64,000 nt of DNA from Lachnospiraceae bacterium (GTDB lineage: Bacteria; Bacillota; Clostridia; Lachnospirales; Lachnospiraceae), in NCBI GenBank assembly GCA_023664345.1, contig JAMPFQ010000004.1, forward strand, positions 117,690 to 181,689. The letters run 5' to 3'. A program made the position numbers and the translations under genes. Every line of letters starts with the position of its first letter. Position 1 is the stretch's first letter. This document shows positions 1 through 9,394 of this stretch, one piece after another. Below the pieces are notes generated by a model. It did no database searches and was not told where the DNA came from. It saw only the letters and a list, made by a program, of their open reading frames with translations.

Positions 1-999
1 TGCTGCGGGGAAAGAGGTTCCTTTAACGGCGAACTGACCCAGCGGGAACCGGTGAGCGGCGAACTGATCGACATTACCTGCGACTGCGGCCAGTATACCG
101 TGCCAGACAAGGCTGACGTCATCCTGTCCTATACAGATGAACGGTGGGCGAAGTGTACAGCGGCCTTATCGGAAATGTCCGACAGATCCGGCGCAGATAC
201 CGATGCTGCAAAGCCGGGCACAGAAAATGCTGAAAAAAGCGCAAAACGAAATGCCAGCAAAATTGACGTCACCAGAAAAGACGATGAAATCCACATCCTG
301 GCCACAGGGATCTCCACCCAGGCCGCCAATCCCGATAACGGAGACAGCGCCCTGACCCGGTTGGCAGACTTCCTCTGTGACAACCGGCTGCTTCCCGAAT
401 CCGACCTGCGTGTTTTTGCCCTGGCCAGGGATATCAACAATCATCACAACGGAGAGGCTTTGAACGTGTTCTGTGAGGATTCTCTCTCCGGCCCCATGGT
501 GATGGTGGCCACGCAGCTGTCCCTGCGCCGGGAAGCGGATGGGAGCAGGATACCCGTACTGGGATTCATCTCCAAGTTCCCGGTGACCAGAAACAATGTT
601 CCCTATGAGGAACACGCCGGAAAAGCCGCCGCAGAGAGAGGTTTTGCCTTAAAGGTAAGCAGACTCTCCAAGGCCAATTACTTTAACCCGGAGAGACAGG
701 TGGTAAAACGGCTGACGGAATGCAGCAATGAGATACTGGGCAGACAGGACAAACCCTTTGTCATGAGCGGCGGCACCTACGCAAGAAAGCTTCCCAACGC
801 TTTCGCTTTCGGGACGGGGATGCCCCTCCCCAAGCGACCGGAGACCCTATTCCGCCCGGGGCATGGGGACTACCACCAGCCGGATGAGAGTATTTCGCTG
901 GAGCGGATTCGTAAGGCGCTGGAAATCTATATCAAAGGGATCCTGCGGATCGACGAACTGGATATCGGTGGAAATGAAAACCCGGAGCCGCAGGACTGA
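1..999 (+). CDS. M20 family metallopeptidase (PepV/Sapep-like), 5'-truncated by window edge
   Basis: The reading frame is open from base 1, so only the last 332 residues are present; the GTG at 52 is internal. The C-terminal part matches the complete M20 protein at 4838-6328. Both carry GGTYARKLP...AFAFG and a terminal PGHG-x-x-H-x-PDE block that supplies a metal-ligand His in M20 dipeptidases. Members of this family hydrolyse dipeptides in the cytoplasm with two zinc ions. The catalytic N-terminal ligands lie outside the window. A Ser/Lys/Asn-rich insert at about residues 60-85 of the visible part has no counterpart in the second copy. It precedes a sugar-type ABC transporter and probably belongs with it. 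Family call is confident; substrate is unknown. Confidence 0.85.
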   Translation, partial: CCGERGSFNGELTQREPVSGELIDITCDCGQYTVPDKADVILSYTDERWAKCTAALSEMSDRSGADTDAAKPGTENAEKSAKRNASKIDVTRKDDEIHILATGISTQAANPDNGDSALTRLADFLCDNRLLPESDLRVFALARDINNHHNGEALNVFCEDSLSGPMVMVATQLSLRREADGSRIPVLGFISKFPVTRNNVPYEEHAGKAAAERGFALKVSRLSKANYFNPERQVVKRLTECSNEILGRQDKPFVMSGGTYARKLPNAFAFGTGMPLPKRPETLFRPGHGDYHQPDESISLERIRKALEIYIKGILRIDELDIGGNENPEPQD

Positions 1000-1175
1000 G
1001 ACGCATAAAAAGTGTGTTCGCTGTCTGATTTTAAGGACAGTTTACGCAGATATAAAGAAGCAGTAAACAAAGCAATAAAAAGAAAGGGAGAAAAGAGAAA
1101 AAGTAAACAGAAAAATGCAGTAACAGAAAAACGTAAAAACAAAAATGTAAGAGCAAATGAGAAGGGAGAAACAAC

Positions 1176-2861
1176 ATGAAGAAATGGGAAAAAACAAGTA
1201 CCCTGCTGGCAGCAGTACTGGCGGCTTCCACACTGCTTGCAGGCTGCGGCGACGCGGCTGACGGCAACAGCGCAGACAGCGGATCGACCAGCGGCAGCGG
1301 CGCAGTTTCACAAGGAGGACAGGGTGGCCCCGCCCATCCCATCGGCGACGGCTCCGTTACTCTGACTATCTTCTGCGATTTCCAGACCGCGGCAAGATCC
1401 TATTACACCGACCTGGGCGACAATCCCGTGGTGCAGTGGATCGAGAAAGATACCGGGCTGAACCTGGAATTCATCCATGCACCGGTAGGAGACGACGGCA
1501 CATTCTTCCAGAATATGCTGGCTGGCGGCGACCTGCCCGACCTGATCTTCTCCAGCAGATTCCAGACCCACTATCCCGGCGGCGTGGAGGGAGCCATCAA
1601 CGACGGCCTGTTGTATGACGTGACGGAACTGGTGGAGCAGAACGCACCTAATTTCTGGGCGCTCTGTGATGACGAGAACGATCCCGATATCCAGAAGAAG
1701 ATACGCGGCGACCAGGGCATGATCATCAAATTCGGCAGTACGTTCCTGCCCCCTACCGACAACAATAAAGTGTTCAACGGACTTGTCATCAGACAGGACT
1801 GGCTGGACAAATATGATCTGGAAGCGCCTGTGACACTGGATGAGTATACGGAAGTGCTCCGTACTTTCAAGGAGAACGGCGTGGAATATCCCCTGGCGCT
1901 GTGCGAGTTCTTTAATCAGTCACAGTTCAGCGCAAACAACCCGATTGCTTCCGCTTTCGGCGTATCCGTAAAGGAATTTGACCTGGATGCGGACGGCAAC
2001 GTGCACTACTGCAGAACCCAGGACGGCTATAAGGAATTCCTGAAGTTCCTCCACGGCTGGGCAGAAGAGGGTCTCATCGATGAAGACCTTGTAAGCCGCA
2101 GCATAGACGATGCCCTGAGACTGTTCCAGGGAGGACAGGCAGGAATGTGCTTTGCCCATACCTATAACGTAAAGCAGTCCGTGGCGGTAGGCCCGGCATC
2201 AGACCCTGAATTTAAGCTTCTGTGCCTTGAGATGCCCAAGATCAACGCAAGTGACGAGACACACCTTTCCTCCCCTACCAGGTCCATCAACAGCAATTCC
2301 TGGCAGGTATACGCGAAGACCAAATATCCCGAAGAAGCGGTCGCTTTCATCGACTATCTGATGAGCCCCGACACACTGCTGCTCACCGCATGGGGAACCA
2401 ACGAGGGAGAAAACAAGACCTACCAGATCAACGCTGACGGCCAGAGAGAGTTCACCGAATTCGTGACCAACAACCCCGACGGCCTGGATTATGATACCGT
2501 CCGCGCGTTGAATATGTGCGCACCTTTCCAGATCAAATACGATGAGACCATGGAAGCGTCACAGTACTCCGAGGCGGAATGCCATCAGTCATGGGACGCA
2601 TGGGGGAAGCAGAACGATGGCGACTGGAATCTTCCCAGATACCTTACGCTGACCACTGCGGAATCCGAGGAACTGACCAGGATCAAGCAGGATCTTGCCA
2701 ACTATTCCGACGAGATGGTATACAAGTTCATCTTCGGTCAGGAAGACATCGACGCTAACTGGGACGCTTTCGTGGCGGAACTGGAACGTCTGGGCAGCAC
2801 ACGCGGCGAGGAGATCAACAAAGAAGCTTATAACAGATATCTGGAGCGTGGCAGCAACTGA
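1176..2861 (+). CDS. Extracellular solute-binding lipoprotein (family 1, LplA-like)
   Basis: This 561-residue binding protein has a lipoprotein signal: MKK start, hydrophobic core, then LLAGC with Cys24 as the lipidation site. It would be anchored on the outer face of the membrane. A Gly/Ser-rich linker follows, then a two-lobe binding fold typical of large (about 500-560 aa) clostridial CUT1-type binding proteins paired with LplB/YtcP permeases. The start is set by a GAAGGGAG ribosome binding site 7 nt upstream. The two permeases follow after a hairpin. Members of this group usually bring in complex oligosaccharides; the flanking peptidases make a peptide or glycopeptide ligand possible. The actual ligand cannot be read from the sequence. 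Confidence 0.9.
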   Translation: MKKWEKTSTLLAAVLAASTLLAGCGDAADGNSADSGSTSGSGAVSQGGQGGPAHPIGDGSVTLTIFCDFQTAARSYYTDLGDNPVVQWIEKDTGLNLEFIHAPVGDDGTFFQNMLAGGDLPDLIFSSRFQTHYPGGVEGAINDGLLYDVTELVEQNAPNFWALCDDENDPDIQKKIRGDQGMIIKFGSTFLPPTDNNKVFNGLVIRQDWLDKYDLEAPVTLDEYTEVLRTFKENGVEYPLALCEFFNQSQFSANNPIASAFGVSVKEFDLDADGNVHYCRTQDGYKEFLKFLHGWAEEGLIDEDLVSRSIDDALRLFQGGQAGMCFAHTYNVKQSVAVGPASDPEFKLLCLEMPKINASDETHLSSPTRSINSNSWQVYAKTKYPEEAVAFIDYLMSPDTLLLTAWGTNEGENKTYQINADGQREFTEFVTNNPDGLDYDTVRALNMCAPFQIKYDETMEASQYSEAECHQSWDAWGKQNDGDWNLPRYLTLTTAESEELTRIKQDLANYSDEMVYKFIFGQEDIDANWDAFVAELERLGSTRGEEINKEAYNRYLERGSN

Positions 2862-2903
2862 TCGGACAGGAAAAACCGTGCGTCCGCCGGGCGCACTATG
2901 ACC

Positions 2904-2932
2904 GGGGCGGGTTTTCGGACCGCCCCGTTTTT
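2904..2932 (+). terminator. Hairpin with T-tract between binding protein and permeases (attenuator)
   Basis: GGGGCGG (2904-2910) pairs with CCGCCCC (2920-2926) around a 9-nt loop and is followed by GTTTTT. This is a typical intrinsic terminator, but it lies inside an apparent operon, 20 nt before the first permease start. Partial read-through would give more binding protein than permease. That role is inferred. Confidence 0.7.
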
Positions 2933-2952
2933 CCAACGAAAGGAGGAGGTTT

Positions 2953-3879
2953 ATGGGCGTAAAAACTCCGTTTATCAAGAGATTATGGAAGAACATGGCG
3001 ACTCACCCGCTGCTCTACCTGATGATACTGCCTGTTCTGGCATATTTTGTGGTTTACCATTATTATCCCATGTACGGAATGATCATATCCTTTTTTGACT
3101 ATGTTCCCACCAAGGGAATCTTCGGGAGTAATTTTGTGGGATTAAAGCATTTCAGGGCGTTTCTGGAGGATCCGTACTTTTTCCGTACCATGCGGAATAC
3201 CCTTTCCATCAACCTCCTGCTTTTGCTGTTTGGCTTTCCTTTTCCCATTGTGTTCGCCATTCTGCTGAACGAACTGCGCAGCGCCAGATTCCGCAAAGTG
3301 ACCCAGACCGTGACCTATATGCCGCACTTTATCTCCACAGTGGTGATCTGCGGCCTTATGCTGGATTTCTGCAAATCAAAGGGCGTGATCACCACCATAA
3401 TGAGCGCCGTGTCAGGAATGGAGCCGATAAACCTGTTCAGCCAGTCCGCTTTCTTCCAGCCGCTCTATGTGCTGATGTGCATCTGGCAGGAATTCGGCTG
3501 GGATTCCATCATTTACTTTGCCGCGCTGACCAGCATCGACCAGACGCTCTACGAAGCGGCGGACATCGACGGTGCAGGCAGATGGAAAAAAATCCTCCAC
3601 ATCACCATTCCCGGCATTTCCCCCACCATCATCATCCTGCTGATCATGCGTATCGGCAATATGATGACCCTGGGATGGGACAAGATCCTACTGCTCTACA
3701 ACCCCATGATCTATGAAAAGGCGGACGTGATCTCCACCTATGTGTACCGGATCGGCCTTATGAATTTCCAGTACAGCTTTTCCACGGCGGTGGGCGTCTT
3801 TAATTCGGTGATCAACTTCCTGCTGCTGCTTTCCGCCAACGCAGTCAGCAGAAAAGTAAATGAAACCAGTCTTTGGTAG
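2953..3879 (+). CDS. ABC sugar transporter permease, LplB type
   Basis: This 308-residue integral membrane protein has about six hydrophobic segments. It carries the permease EAA loop (EAADIDGAGRWKKILHITIPGI, about residues 198-219) that contacts the transporter ATPase. The N-terminal LLYLMILPVLAYFVVYHYYPMYGMIISF pattern is characteristic of LplB permeases. The start follows AGGAGGAGG with a 3-4 nt gap. It works with the adjoining permease and the upstream lipoprotein. No ATPase gene is in the cluster, so a shared MsmX-type ATPase encoded elsewhere probably powers import. Confidence 0.92.
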   Translation: MGVKTPFIKRLWKNMATHPLLYLMILPVLAYFVVYHYYPMYGMIISFFDYVPTKGIFGSNFVGLKHFRAFLEDPYFFRTMRNTLSINLLLLLFGFPFPIVFAILLNELRSARFRKVTQTVTYMPHFISTVVICGLMLDFCKSKGVITTIMSAVSGMEPINLFSQSAFFQPLYVLMCIWQEFGWDSIIYFAALTSIDQTLYEAADIDGAGRWKKILHITIPGISPTIIILLIMRIGNMMTLGWDKILLLYNPMIYEKADVISTYVYRIGLMNFQYSFSTAVGVFNSVINFLLLLSANAVSRKVNETSLW

Positions 3880-3890
3880 GAGGTGTGGAG

Positions 3891-4766
3891 ATGAAAAAGA
3901 AAAGTATCGGGCCTTTTCAGGTCATTAATGTATTGATCATGCTTTTTCTGATCTTTATAACGCTTTATCCCCTGTATTATGTGTTGCTGGCTTCCATCAG
4001 CGATCCCATCCTGCTGAAATCCCACACGGGCCCGCTTCTGTGGGTTCTGGGCGAGCCTACCCTGGCAGGATATGAGAGAACATTGGCAAACAAGAATCTG
4101 TTCAACGGATTTAAGATCACATTGTTCTACCTGGTCGTGGGCACATCCATGCAGCTGATCCTGACCAGCCTGGGCGCCTATGTGGTTTCCAGGAAGCATT
4201 TCCTGATCCGCAACGGCGTGATGAAATTCATGGTGTTCACCATGTTCTTCAGCGGGGGACTGATCCCCATGTTTTTCGCCATCCGCAATACGGGGATCTA
4301 CAACACCATATGGGTGTCCTCCATTCCCTATGCCGTCAGCGCCTATAACCTGATCATCATGAGGACTTTTTTCAGTTCCATCCCGGAAAGCCTGGAGGAG
4401 GCCGCCATCATCGACGGCGCCAATGATTTCACCGTATTTTCCAGAGTGATCATGCCCCTGTCCAAGCCCGTGGTGGCGGTGATGATGTTATATTACGGCG
4501 TGGGACAGTGGAACTCCTGGTTTCCCGCAGCCATGTTCAACAGAGACCGTAAGATCTATCCCCTGCAGATGATCCTCCGCGAGATCCTCATCGAAAACCA
4601 GGAGCAGAGTGCGGATTCGCTGTTTGCGGCGGTGGAGCAGTCCTTTTCAAACGACCTCGTAAAATACTGTACCATCGTGGTGTCCACGGTTCCCATATTG
4701 GTCATTTATCCTTTTTTGCAGAAATATTTTGAAAAAGGTGTTATGATAGGGGCAGTAAAAGGATAA
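3891..4766 (+). CDS. ABC sugar transporter permease, YtcP/AraQ type
   Basis: This is the second permease of the importer, 291 residues with six predicted membrane spans. Its EAA loop reads [24 protein letters not shown]. The C-terminus ([19 protein letters not shown]) is the usual ending of YtcP proteins. I place the start at the ATG at 3891, 7 nt after TAGGAGGTG, rather than at the in-frame TTG at 3873, which lies inside the end of the previous gene. The gene begins 12 nt after the first permease, so the two are almost certainly cotranscribed. Confidence 0.92.
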   Translation: MKKKSIGPFQVINVLIMLFLIFITLYPLYYVLLASISDPILLKSHTGPLLWVLGEPTLAGYERTLANKNLFNGFKITLFYLVVGTSMQLILTSLGAYVVSRKHFLIRNGVMKFMVFTMFFSGGLIPMFFAIRNTGIYNTIWVSSIPYAVSAYNLIIMRTFFSSIPESLEEAAIIDGANDFTVFSRVIMPLSKPVVAVMMLYYGVGQWNSWFPAAMFNRDRKIYPLQMILREILIENQEQSADSLFAAVEQSFSNDLVKYCTIVVSTVPILVIYPFLQKYFEKGVMIGAVKG

Positions 4767-4802
4767 ACAGCTTCAGGTGCCGAAGTGCAGAAGCCGGAAC
4801 AA

Positions 4803-4820
4803 ATTGCCGCAAGCGGCAAT
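4803..4820 (+). repeat. Perfect 8-bp inverted repeat in leader of M20 gene
   Basis: ATTGCCGC (4803-4810) and GCGGCAAT (4813-4820) are exact reverse complements separated by AA. The site lies 5 nt before the ribosome binding site of the M20 gene. It could be a translational hairpin or a protein-binding site; no T-tract follows, so it is not a terminator. Confidence 0.5.
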
Positions 4821-4837
4821 TGAACAGGAGGATGGAC

Positions 4838-6328
4838 ATGGACAGAAAATCATACGATAAGGTCAGCCGGTGGTTCGACGATCACCGGGAGGAAATGACA
4901 AAGGATATCATGCGGCTGGTGCGGATTCCCAGCGTTTCCTGCCCACAGGAGGGGGACGAGGCTCCTTTCGGGCAAGGGTGCAGGGACTGTCTGGAAGAAA
5001 TGCTGGTGCTGGGCCGAGAACATGGTTTCTGTACGGAAAATTATGAGAACCGGTTGGGGAGCATCGGTTCCCGGGATAAGGACTGGGACAATATGATCGG
5101 CTTCTGGAACCACCTGGATGTGGTTCCGGTGGGGAATCAATGGACTTATGAGCCTTTTGAACCCATTCTGAAAGATTATTTCCTCATAGGACGGGGCGCC
5201 CAGGACAACAAGGGGCCTGCGGTGGGAATCCTGTACATGATGAAATGCCTGAGGGAACTGGAGATTCCCATGAAACATCAGCTGCGCCTGTTCGTGGGAT
5301 GCGACGAGGAGCGCGGCATGGCGGATATGGAATATTATACCAGCCGCTATCCTGTCCCCCGCCTGTCCATGATCGCGGACAGCGGATTCCCCGTATGTTA
5401 TGGGGAAAAAGGGATTATTGAGGGCAGTTTTCACAGCCGTGATACCGTCAGTGACCTGATCTTGGAACTGACAGGCGGCAGCGCCAGCAACATGATTCCG
5501 GATGCCGCTTATGTGGTGGTGCGGGCAACGGATGAACTTACGGAAGTTCTGCAGGAACACATAAGATCAGGGCAGACAGGCGCAATTCCGGCGATTGCGG
5601 AACAACAGGGTTTCCCACATATCAACGTGGAGCAGCAGAACGGCACCATCCGCATCTCTGCCACAGGCAAAAGCAGACACAGCGCTTTCCCCCAGGGCAG
5701 CGTAAACGCGATCCATGAACTGATGCGCTTTCTGAGCGAACTGACCCCATTGCCGGAAAAAGACAGGGAACTGTTCGGCAGGCTGGCATATCTGTCCGAG
5801 GAGTATTACGGCGAGCACACAGGCATCGCGGGCAGCGACGAAGTATCCGGCAGGACCACCTGCGCCGCCACGGTGCTGAGGCTTCAGGACAGGCAGGTGT
5901 CCCTGCTTTTTAACATCCGCTATATCATCACGGCGGACAGAACCATGCTTTCTGACAATCTGTCACGGACAGCGGCGGAAAACGGGCTGCTCTGGGAAAC
6001 GGAACGGGACTCCGCCCCGAATTATTTTCCCAGGGAACATCCGGCAGTACAGCTTCTCACAGACCTTTACAACGAGATCACAGGAAGCCATGCGGAAAGC
6101 TTCGTCATGGGCGGCGGAACCTACGCCAGGAAACTGCCCAGAGCCTTTGCCTACGGCGTGGGCGGAATGCAGGAATCAGAGGAAGACCTGCGATTGAAAA
6201 AACAGCTTTTCCTCCCCGGACACGGCGGCGCCCATGAACCGGACGAGGGGCTGAACCTGCGGCTCCTGACGGGAGCAATGAAGATATACACCATGGCGGT
6301 GATTGCTTTGAACGACTGCAAAATATAA
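4838..6328 (+). CDS. M20 family metallopeptidase (PepV/Sapep-like dipeptidase)
   Basis: This 496-residue protein has the M20 metal-site residues in order: His92 and Asp94 in NHLDVVPVG, bridging Asp123 in GRGAQDNKG, the Glu pair 157-158 in CDEERG, Asp181 in IADSGFPV, and the C-terminal [11 protein letters not shown] His. Enzymes of this type cleave dipeptides in the cytoplasm using two zinc or manganese ions. The ATG at 4838 is preferred because CAGGAGG ends 6 nt before it; the in-frame TTG at 4820 and ATG at 4832 are too close to or upstream of that site. It is a paralogue of the truncated gene at the left edge, and the pair brackets the ABC transporter. The operon may import and hydrolyse a peptide-containing nutrient. 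Confidence 0.92.
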   Translation: MDRKSYDKVSRWFDDHREEMTKDIMRLVRIPSVSCPQEGDEAPFGQGCRDCLEEMLVLGREHGFCTENYENRLGSIGSRDKDWDNMIGFWNHLDVVPVGNQWTYEPFEPILKDYFLIGRGAQDNKGPAVGILYMMKCLRELEIPMKHQLRLFVGCDEERGMADMEYYTSRYPVPRLSMIADSGFPVCYGEKGIIEGSFHSRDTVSDLILELTGGSASNMIPDAAYVVVRATDELTEVLQEHIRSGQTGAIPAIAEQQGFPHINVEQQNGTIRISATGKSRHSAFPQGSVNAIHELMRFLSELTPLPEKDRELFGRLAYLSEEYYGEHTGIAGSDEVSGRTTCAATVLRLQDRQVSLLFNIRYIITADRTMLSDNLSRTAAENGLLWETERDSAPNYFPREHPAVQLLTDLYNEITGSHAESFVMGGGTYARKLPRAFAYGVGGMQESEEDLRLKKQLFLPGHGGAHEPDEGLNLRLLTGAMKIYTMAVIALNDCKI

Positions 6329-6359
6329 GGCGAGATCAGCTTTCTACGCCAATCTCGCC
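6329..6359. terminator. Bidirectional terminator hairpin between M20 gene and AraC gene
   Basis: GGCGAGAT (6329-6336) pairs with ATCTCGCC (6352-6359). Reading leftward, the stem is followed by TTATATTTTG, a good U-tract; reading rightward the tail GCTTGCTTTA is weaker. The stem overlaps the stop codon of the leftward AraC gene. Confidence 0.6.
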
Positions 6360-7301
6360 GCTTGCTTTATAGGGAGCGTACCTGGGCGCGGATTTCAGGA
6401 TCTCACGCTTCTCATTGCGGAAAGCCTGGGGGCTGCATCCCATGATCTCACGGAAAGTCCGGTTGAAGCCGGAATGGGACTGGAACCCCGTATCCAGCGC
6501 GATGGAGAGGATACTGTCCTCCGTGCTGATCAGGAAATAACACGCTTTCCGGATCCGGACGCCGCGCAGATACTGGAGCGGCGTCTGATGGAAACCGCTG
6601 CGGAAATACGCGAGGAACTGCTTCCCGGACAGACCGCACAGCTGCGCCAGAAGCACGATATCCGGCTCCCTGGCATATTCCCTGTCCATGTAGGATATGG
6701 CAGGGAACAGCCGGGCGCGGAGATTCTCCGGCCGACACTCGGCAGGACGCTCCGCTCCGGATTCCCCGTAATTTTCCAGGTGCCAGCGGTAAAGCCGCAC
6801 CAACAGCGTCTCCAACAGCCCTGAGACCGTCTGGAGACAGTATTCCTCTTTCTGCTTGATCGTCTTGACGATCAGACGAATCAGCACCGCTTCCTCTTTA
6901 AAAGTGCTTGCCCTGAAAATCTTCGGGAAATCCGCATAACGATACCATAACATTTCCTCCGGCAGCCCCTTGGAGTAAAAAGGCGCCAGCGCCTCCTGAG
7001 GGTTGAAAAAAAGATAGTGACAGCATACATCCGTATCTTTCTGGGGCGGGAAAAAGGAAGCATGGGTATAAAACGGAGGCAGGAAAAGAAAATCGCCCGC
7101 ATCCACCTGCCTGTAAGTATTCTCCAGGTTCCACGTCATGGAGCCTTTCTCACATAACGCGATCTCAATACAGTTGTGGAAATGGATAAAGTCAACATGG
7201 TCGGAAATCTGAACTCCCTGCATCAAGAGCACGGGAAATCCCTGCGAAAATTCGTACTCACGGTATGTAATGGGGAGGGACGGAAAATCTTTGGCAGTCA
7301 T
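6336..7301 (-). CDS. AraC family transcriptional regulator with N-terminal cupin
   Basis: This 321-residue regulator has an N-terminal cupin-like effector domain (His-containing HFHNCIEIALCEKG, about residues 40-53). A C-terminal pair of AraC helix-turn-helix motifs covers about residues 215-310, with LAQLCGLSGKQFLAYFRSGFHQTPLQYL and the signature FQSHSGFNRTFREIMGCSPQAFR. The start codon overlaps the stop of the upstream Fur-family gene by 4 nt (ATGA), so the two are translationally coupled. Its target is unknown; the operon context suggests a link to metal or stress control. Confidence 0.9.
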   Translation of the reverse strand: MTAKDFPSLPITYREYEFSQGFPVLLMQGVQISDHVDFIHFHNCIEIALCEKGSMTWNLENTYRQVDAGDFLFLPPFYTHASFFPPQKDTDVCCHYLFFNPQEALAPFYSKGLPEEMLWYRYADFPKIFRASTFKEEAVLIRLIVKTIKQKEEYCLQTVSGLLETLLVRLYRWHLENYGESGAERPAECRPENLRARLFPAISYMDREYAREPDIVLLAQLCGLSGKQFLAYFRSGFHQTPLQYLRGVRIRKACYFLISTEDSILSIALDTGFQSHSGFNRTFREIMGCSPQAFRNEKREILKSAPRYAPYKASGEIGVES

Positions 7302-7726
7302 GGCAAATTCCTCCTGCAGTCCTTACAATACCCATACAGTTCCAGCTTATGTCCGGTCACTGTAAAGTCTCCCGTCTCCTGCCCTAAATGGATATGCGCG
7401 AAAGGACAGCTTTGCAGGGCGATCCTCTTATGGCATTCCAGGCACACGGCGTAGTGGGTGTGTCCGCCCCGGTTCAGTTCATAGACCAGGTTGCCTCCTC
7501 CCATCCAGGCAGTCTTTGACACCAGCCCCTTTTCCTCAAAAGCCGCCAATATCCTGTAGATCGTGGAAAGCGCGTATTCCTCGCCATCTGCCTGCTTTTC
7601 CGCCAGATGGTAGATCCGTACCGCGCTGAGCGGTTCCGCCGCCTCATACAGCACGGCATACACATTTTTCCGCTGCCTTGTCCATTTTATTCCCTTTGGG
7701 TATTCTACTTCTTTCTGTTCCGCCAT
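7298..7726 (-). CDS. Fur family metalloregulator (Zur/Mur/PerR-like)
   Basis: This 142-residue regulator has the Fur winged helix (LSTIYRILAAFEEKGLV, about residues 53-69). It is followed by the metal domain: HTH around residues 89-91, CxxC at 95/98, HIH at 111-113 and a second CxxC at 134/137, the structural zinc site. In the family the metal-bound dimer binds a 7-1-7 palindrome and represses uptake, efflux or storage genes. A matching palindrome lies at the head of this operon (9395-9431). A 7-bp hairpin (7745-7765) lies just before the ribosome binding site. Which metal it senses cannot be told from sequence; zinc or manganese is likeliest given the exporter gene upstream. Confidence 0.92.
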   Translation of the reverse strand: MAEQKEVEYPKGIKWTRQRKNVYAVLYEAAEPLSAVRIYHLAEKQADGEEYALSTIYRILAAFEEKGLVSKTAWMGGGNLVYELNRGGHTHYAVCLECHKRIALQSCPFAHIHLGQETGDFTVTGHKLELYGYCKDCRRNLP

Positions 7727-7818
7727 ATCAATTCTCCGTACTGGGGCATCTATTGTGCAGATGCCTTTCTTCCAATGTCATGACCAAAATCCGGACCTGT
7801 AAATATGGGACTGCATCC

Positions 7819-8520
7819 TCAATACAGCGCCGCCATCTGCTGATACTCAAAATCCGGTCTGCGTGCCAGAAAGATATCCCTTTCCGGCATTTTATCCAGG
7901 CCATATAACAGGTTGACAATATGCCACTGGTAATACCATTCTCCGGTGTCATAGTCCAGATCACGCTCATTCCAGAGCACGCGCCCATACTGCCCTGCGC
8001 CCAGGGAAAAGGCCGTCTCGTTTAAAATATCATGGCGGTACAGGGAAGAATCCACATTATGGTAATCCTTGTTATGTCCCCGCCTGACCGGCTGGCCGCC
8101 GCGGCGTTCATCATAAAAAAATGACACCTCGTAACTCCCTGCATCCCATCGGACAGCTAAATGAGTGAGATTTAAGTCCTGCGCCGAAAAATACCATTGA
8201 AAGCGGTATCCGTCGTCCAGGCGCAAAGCCTGGATCACAGTCTCCTTTTGCCAGAAACTCAGACGATGCACAAAAATATCTCCATGGAACGTATCAGGAG
8301 ATTTATCCAACGAATATGCCATGGGAAATCCCGCCCGAACCCCGGCGGAAACGGAACCCCTTTCTCTCTTGCCCCAGGCAAGGCAGATATCCTGAACCAG
8401 CAGCAAATGATACACCCCCGCGTATATGCCTCCCACGCTAACTCCCATGATTCCGCCTCGCGGAATCACAAATCTGGATGAAAAACGCCCTATGCTGCGA
8501 GCATTAGAACTTCTTTTCAC
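7819..8520 (-). CDS. Hypothetical protein in the metal-exporter operon
   Basis: I do not recognise this 233-residue protein. It has no signal peptide or clear membrane segment, and is rich in Trp, Tyr, Asp and Arg (HNKDYHNVDSSLYRHDIL, DYDTGEWYYQWHIVNLLYGLD). That composition suggests a soluble beta-rich domain. The first possible start is GTG at 8520, 1 nt after the stop of the upstream exporter. A second start, ATG at 8448, gives 209 residues and follows GAGG inside a perfect hairpin (GATTCCGC 8449-8456 with GCGGAATC 8460-8467). The basic N-terminal 24 residues may therefore not be translated. Its position between an exporter and a Fur gene suggests an accessory metal role. Confidence 0.65.
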   Translation of the reverse strand: MKRSSNARSIGRFSSRFVIPRGGIMGVSVGGIYAGVYHLLLVQDICLAWGKRERGSVSAGVRAGFPMAYSLDKSPDTFHGDIFVHRLSFWQKETVIQALRLDDGYRFQWYFSAQDLNLTHLAVRWDAGSYEVSFFYDERRGGQPVRRGHNKDYHNVDSSLYRHDILNETAFSLGAGQYGRVLWNERDLDYDTGEWYYQWHIVNLLYGLDKMPERDIFLARRPDFEYQQMAALY

Positions 8521-8521
8521 C

Positions 8522-9355
8522 CTAATATCCTACCACAATTCCCACAAAAACACCAATAAAATATAGCAGTGCCAGAATCTTCAGATTCTCTTTCCTGTCA
8601 TGGTTCACCCGAAACAGGATCAGCAGCCCCACCCCGGAACCGGTGAGCAGGCCAGCCAGCATGGCTCCCGTACCGATCACTCCTTCCAGATACAGCTGGG
8701 TGATTGCCACGGAACCCGCACAGTTGGGGATCAGCCCCACAAGGCTTGCCAGAACGGGTCCCAGCACTTTGCGGTTCAAGATCGATCCCGCCAGAGCGTC
8801 CTCCCCCACAAAGAAGAAAAGCAGGTTCAGCAAAAAAGTAATAATCAGGATAAAACCGCCGATCTGCGCCGTATGCACCAGGGCGGAGCGGAAAACACTT
8901 CCCTCCTCGCAATGGCAGTGCTCCTGTTCGCAGATCTCATGGATATGATGCTCTTCCTCCCTGTGGCGGGAAAAGACCATATCAACCGCAAAACCCGCAA
9001 CAATACCTATCGCCGCCTTTGCCAGCAATATCAACACGATGGTTCGGACCGGCGCCTGCTCCGAGATCAGGATCGGCAGCATTTCATCCGAGGTGGACAG
9101 ATAGATTGCCAGCAGAGCCCCCAAAGTGATCAATCTTCCCGCATACAGATTGGATGCCGCCGCGGAAAATCCGCACTGAGGCACTACCCCCAGCGCACCG
9201 CCGATCACAGGCCCCAGCCTCCCCGCCCTCCGCACCAGCCCCTGGGCTTTCTTTCCTGTCTTGTGCTCCAAATATTCCATTCCCAGATAAGTCAAAAACA
9301 AAAACGGAACCAACTTCACAGTATCCAGCAAAGTATCTATGATAACGCCTGACAT
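8522..9355 (-). CDS. Putative heavy-metal/manganese exporter (ArsP_2-like membrane protein)
   Basis: This 277-residue polytopic membrane protein has about eight to ten hydrophobic segments. Two related halves each contain a Pro-polar-Cys motif: VVPQCGFSAAASNLY (about residues 57-71) and LIPNCAGSVAITQLY. A cytoplasmic loop at residues 130-150 is packed with His, Glu and Cys (HREEEHHIHEICEQEHCHCEE) and should bind divalent metals. These traits fit the 10-TM heavy-metal exporter family (ArsP_2; often named putative manganese transporter). It is the first gene of the operon that contains the Fur-family regulator and is read from a promoter covered by a Fur-like palindrome. The metal is inferred, not shown. 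Confidence 0.8.
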   Translation of the reverse strand: MSGVIIDTLLDTVKLVPFLFLTYLGMEYLEHKTGKKAQGLVRRAGRLGPVIGGALGVVPQCGFSAAASNLYAGRLITLGALLAIYLSTSDEMLPILISEQAPVRTIVLILLAKAAIGIVAGFAVDMVFSRHREEEHHIHEICEQEHCHCEEGSVFRSALVHTAQIGGFILIITFLLNLLFFFVGEDALAGSILNRKVLGPVLASLVGLIPNCAGSVAITQLYLEGVIGTGAMLAGLLTGSGVGLLILFRVNHDRKENLKILALLYFIGVFVGIVVGY

Positions 9356-9394
9356 AATGTGCCTCCATTCATGGATAAAGAAATCCTAACGCAA

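Noticed and set aside
1021-1040. Terminator after the left M20 gene
   Set aside because: CTGTC/GACAG is a 5-bp stem with a weak tail; too weak to call.
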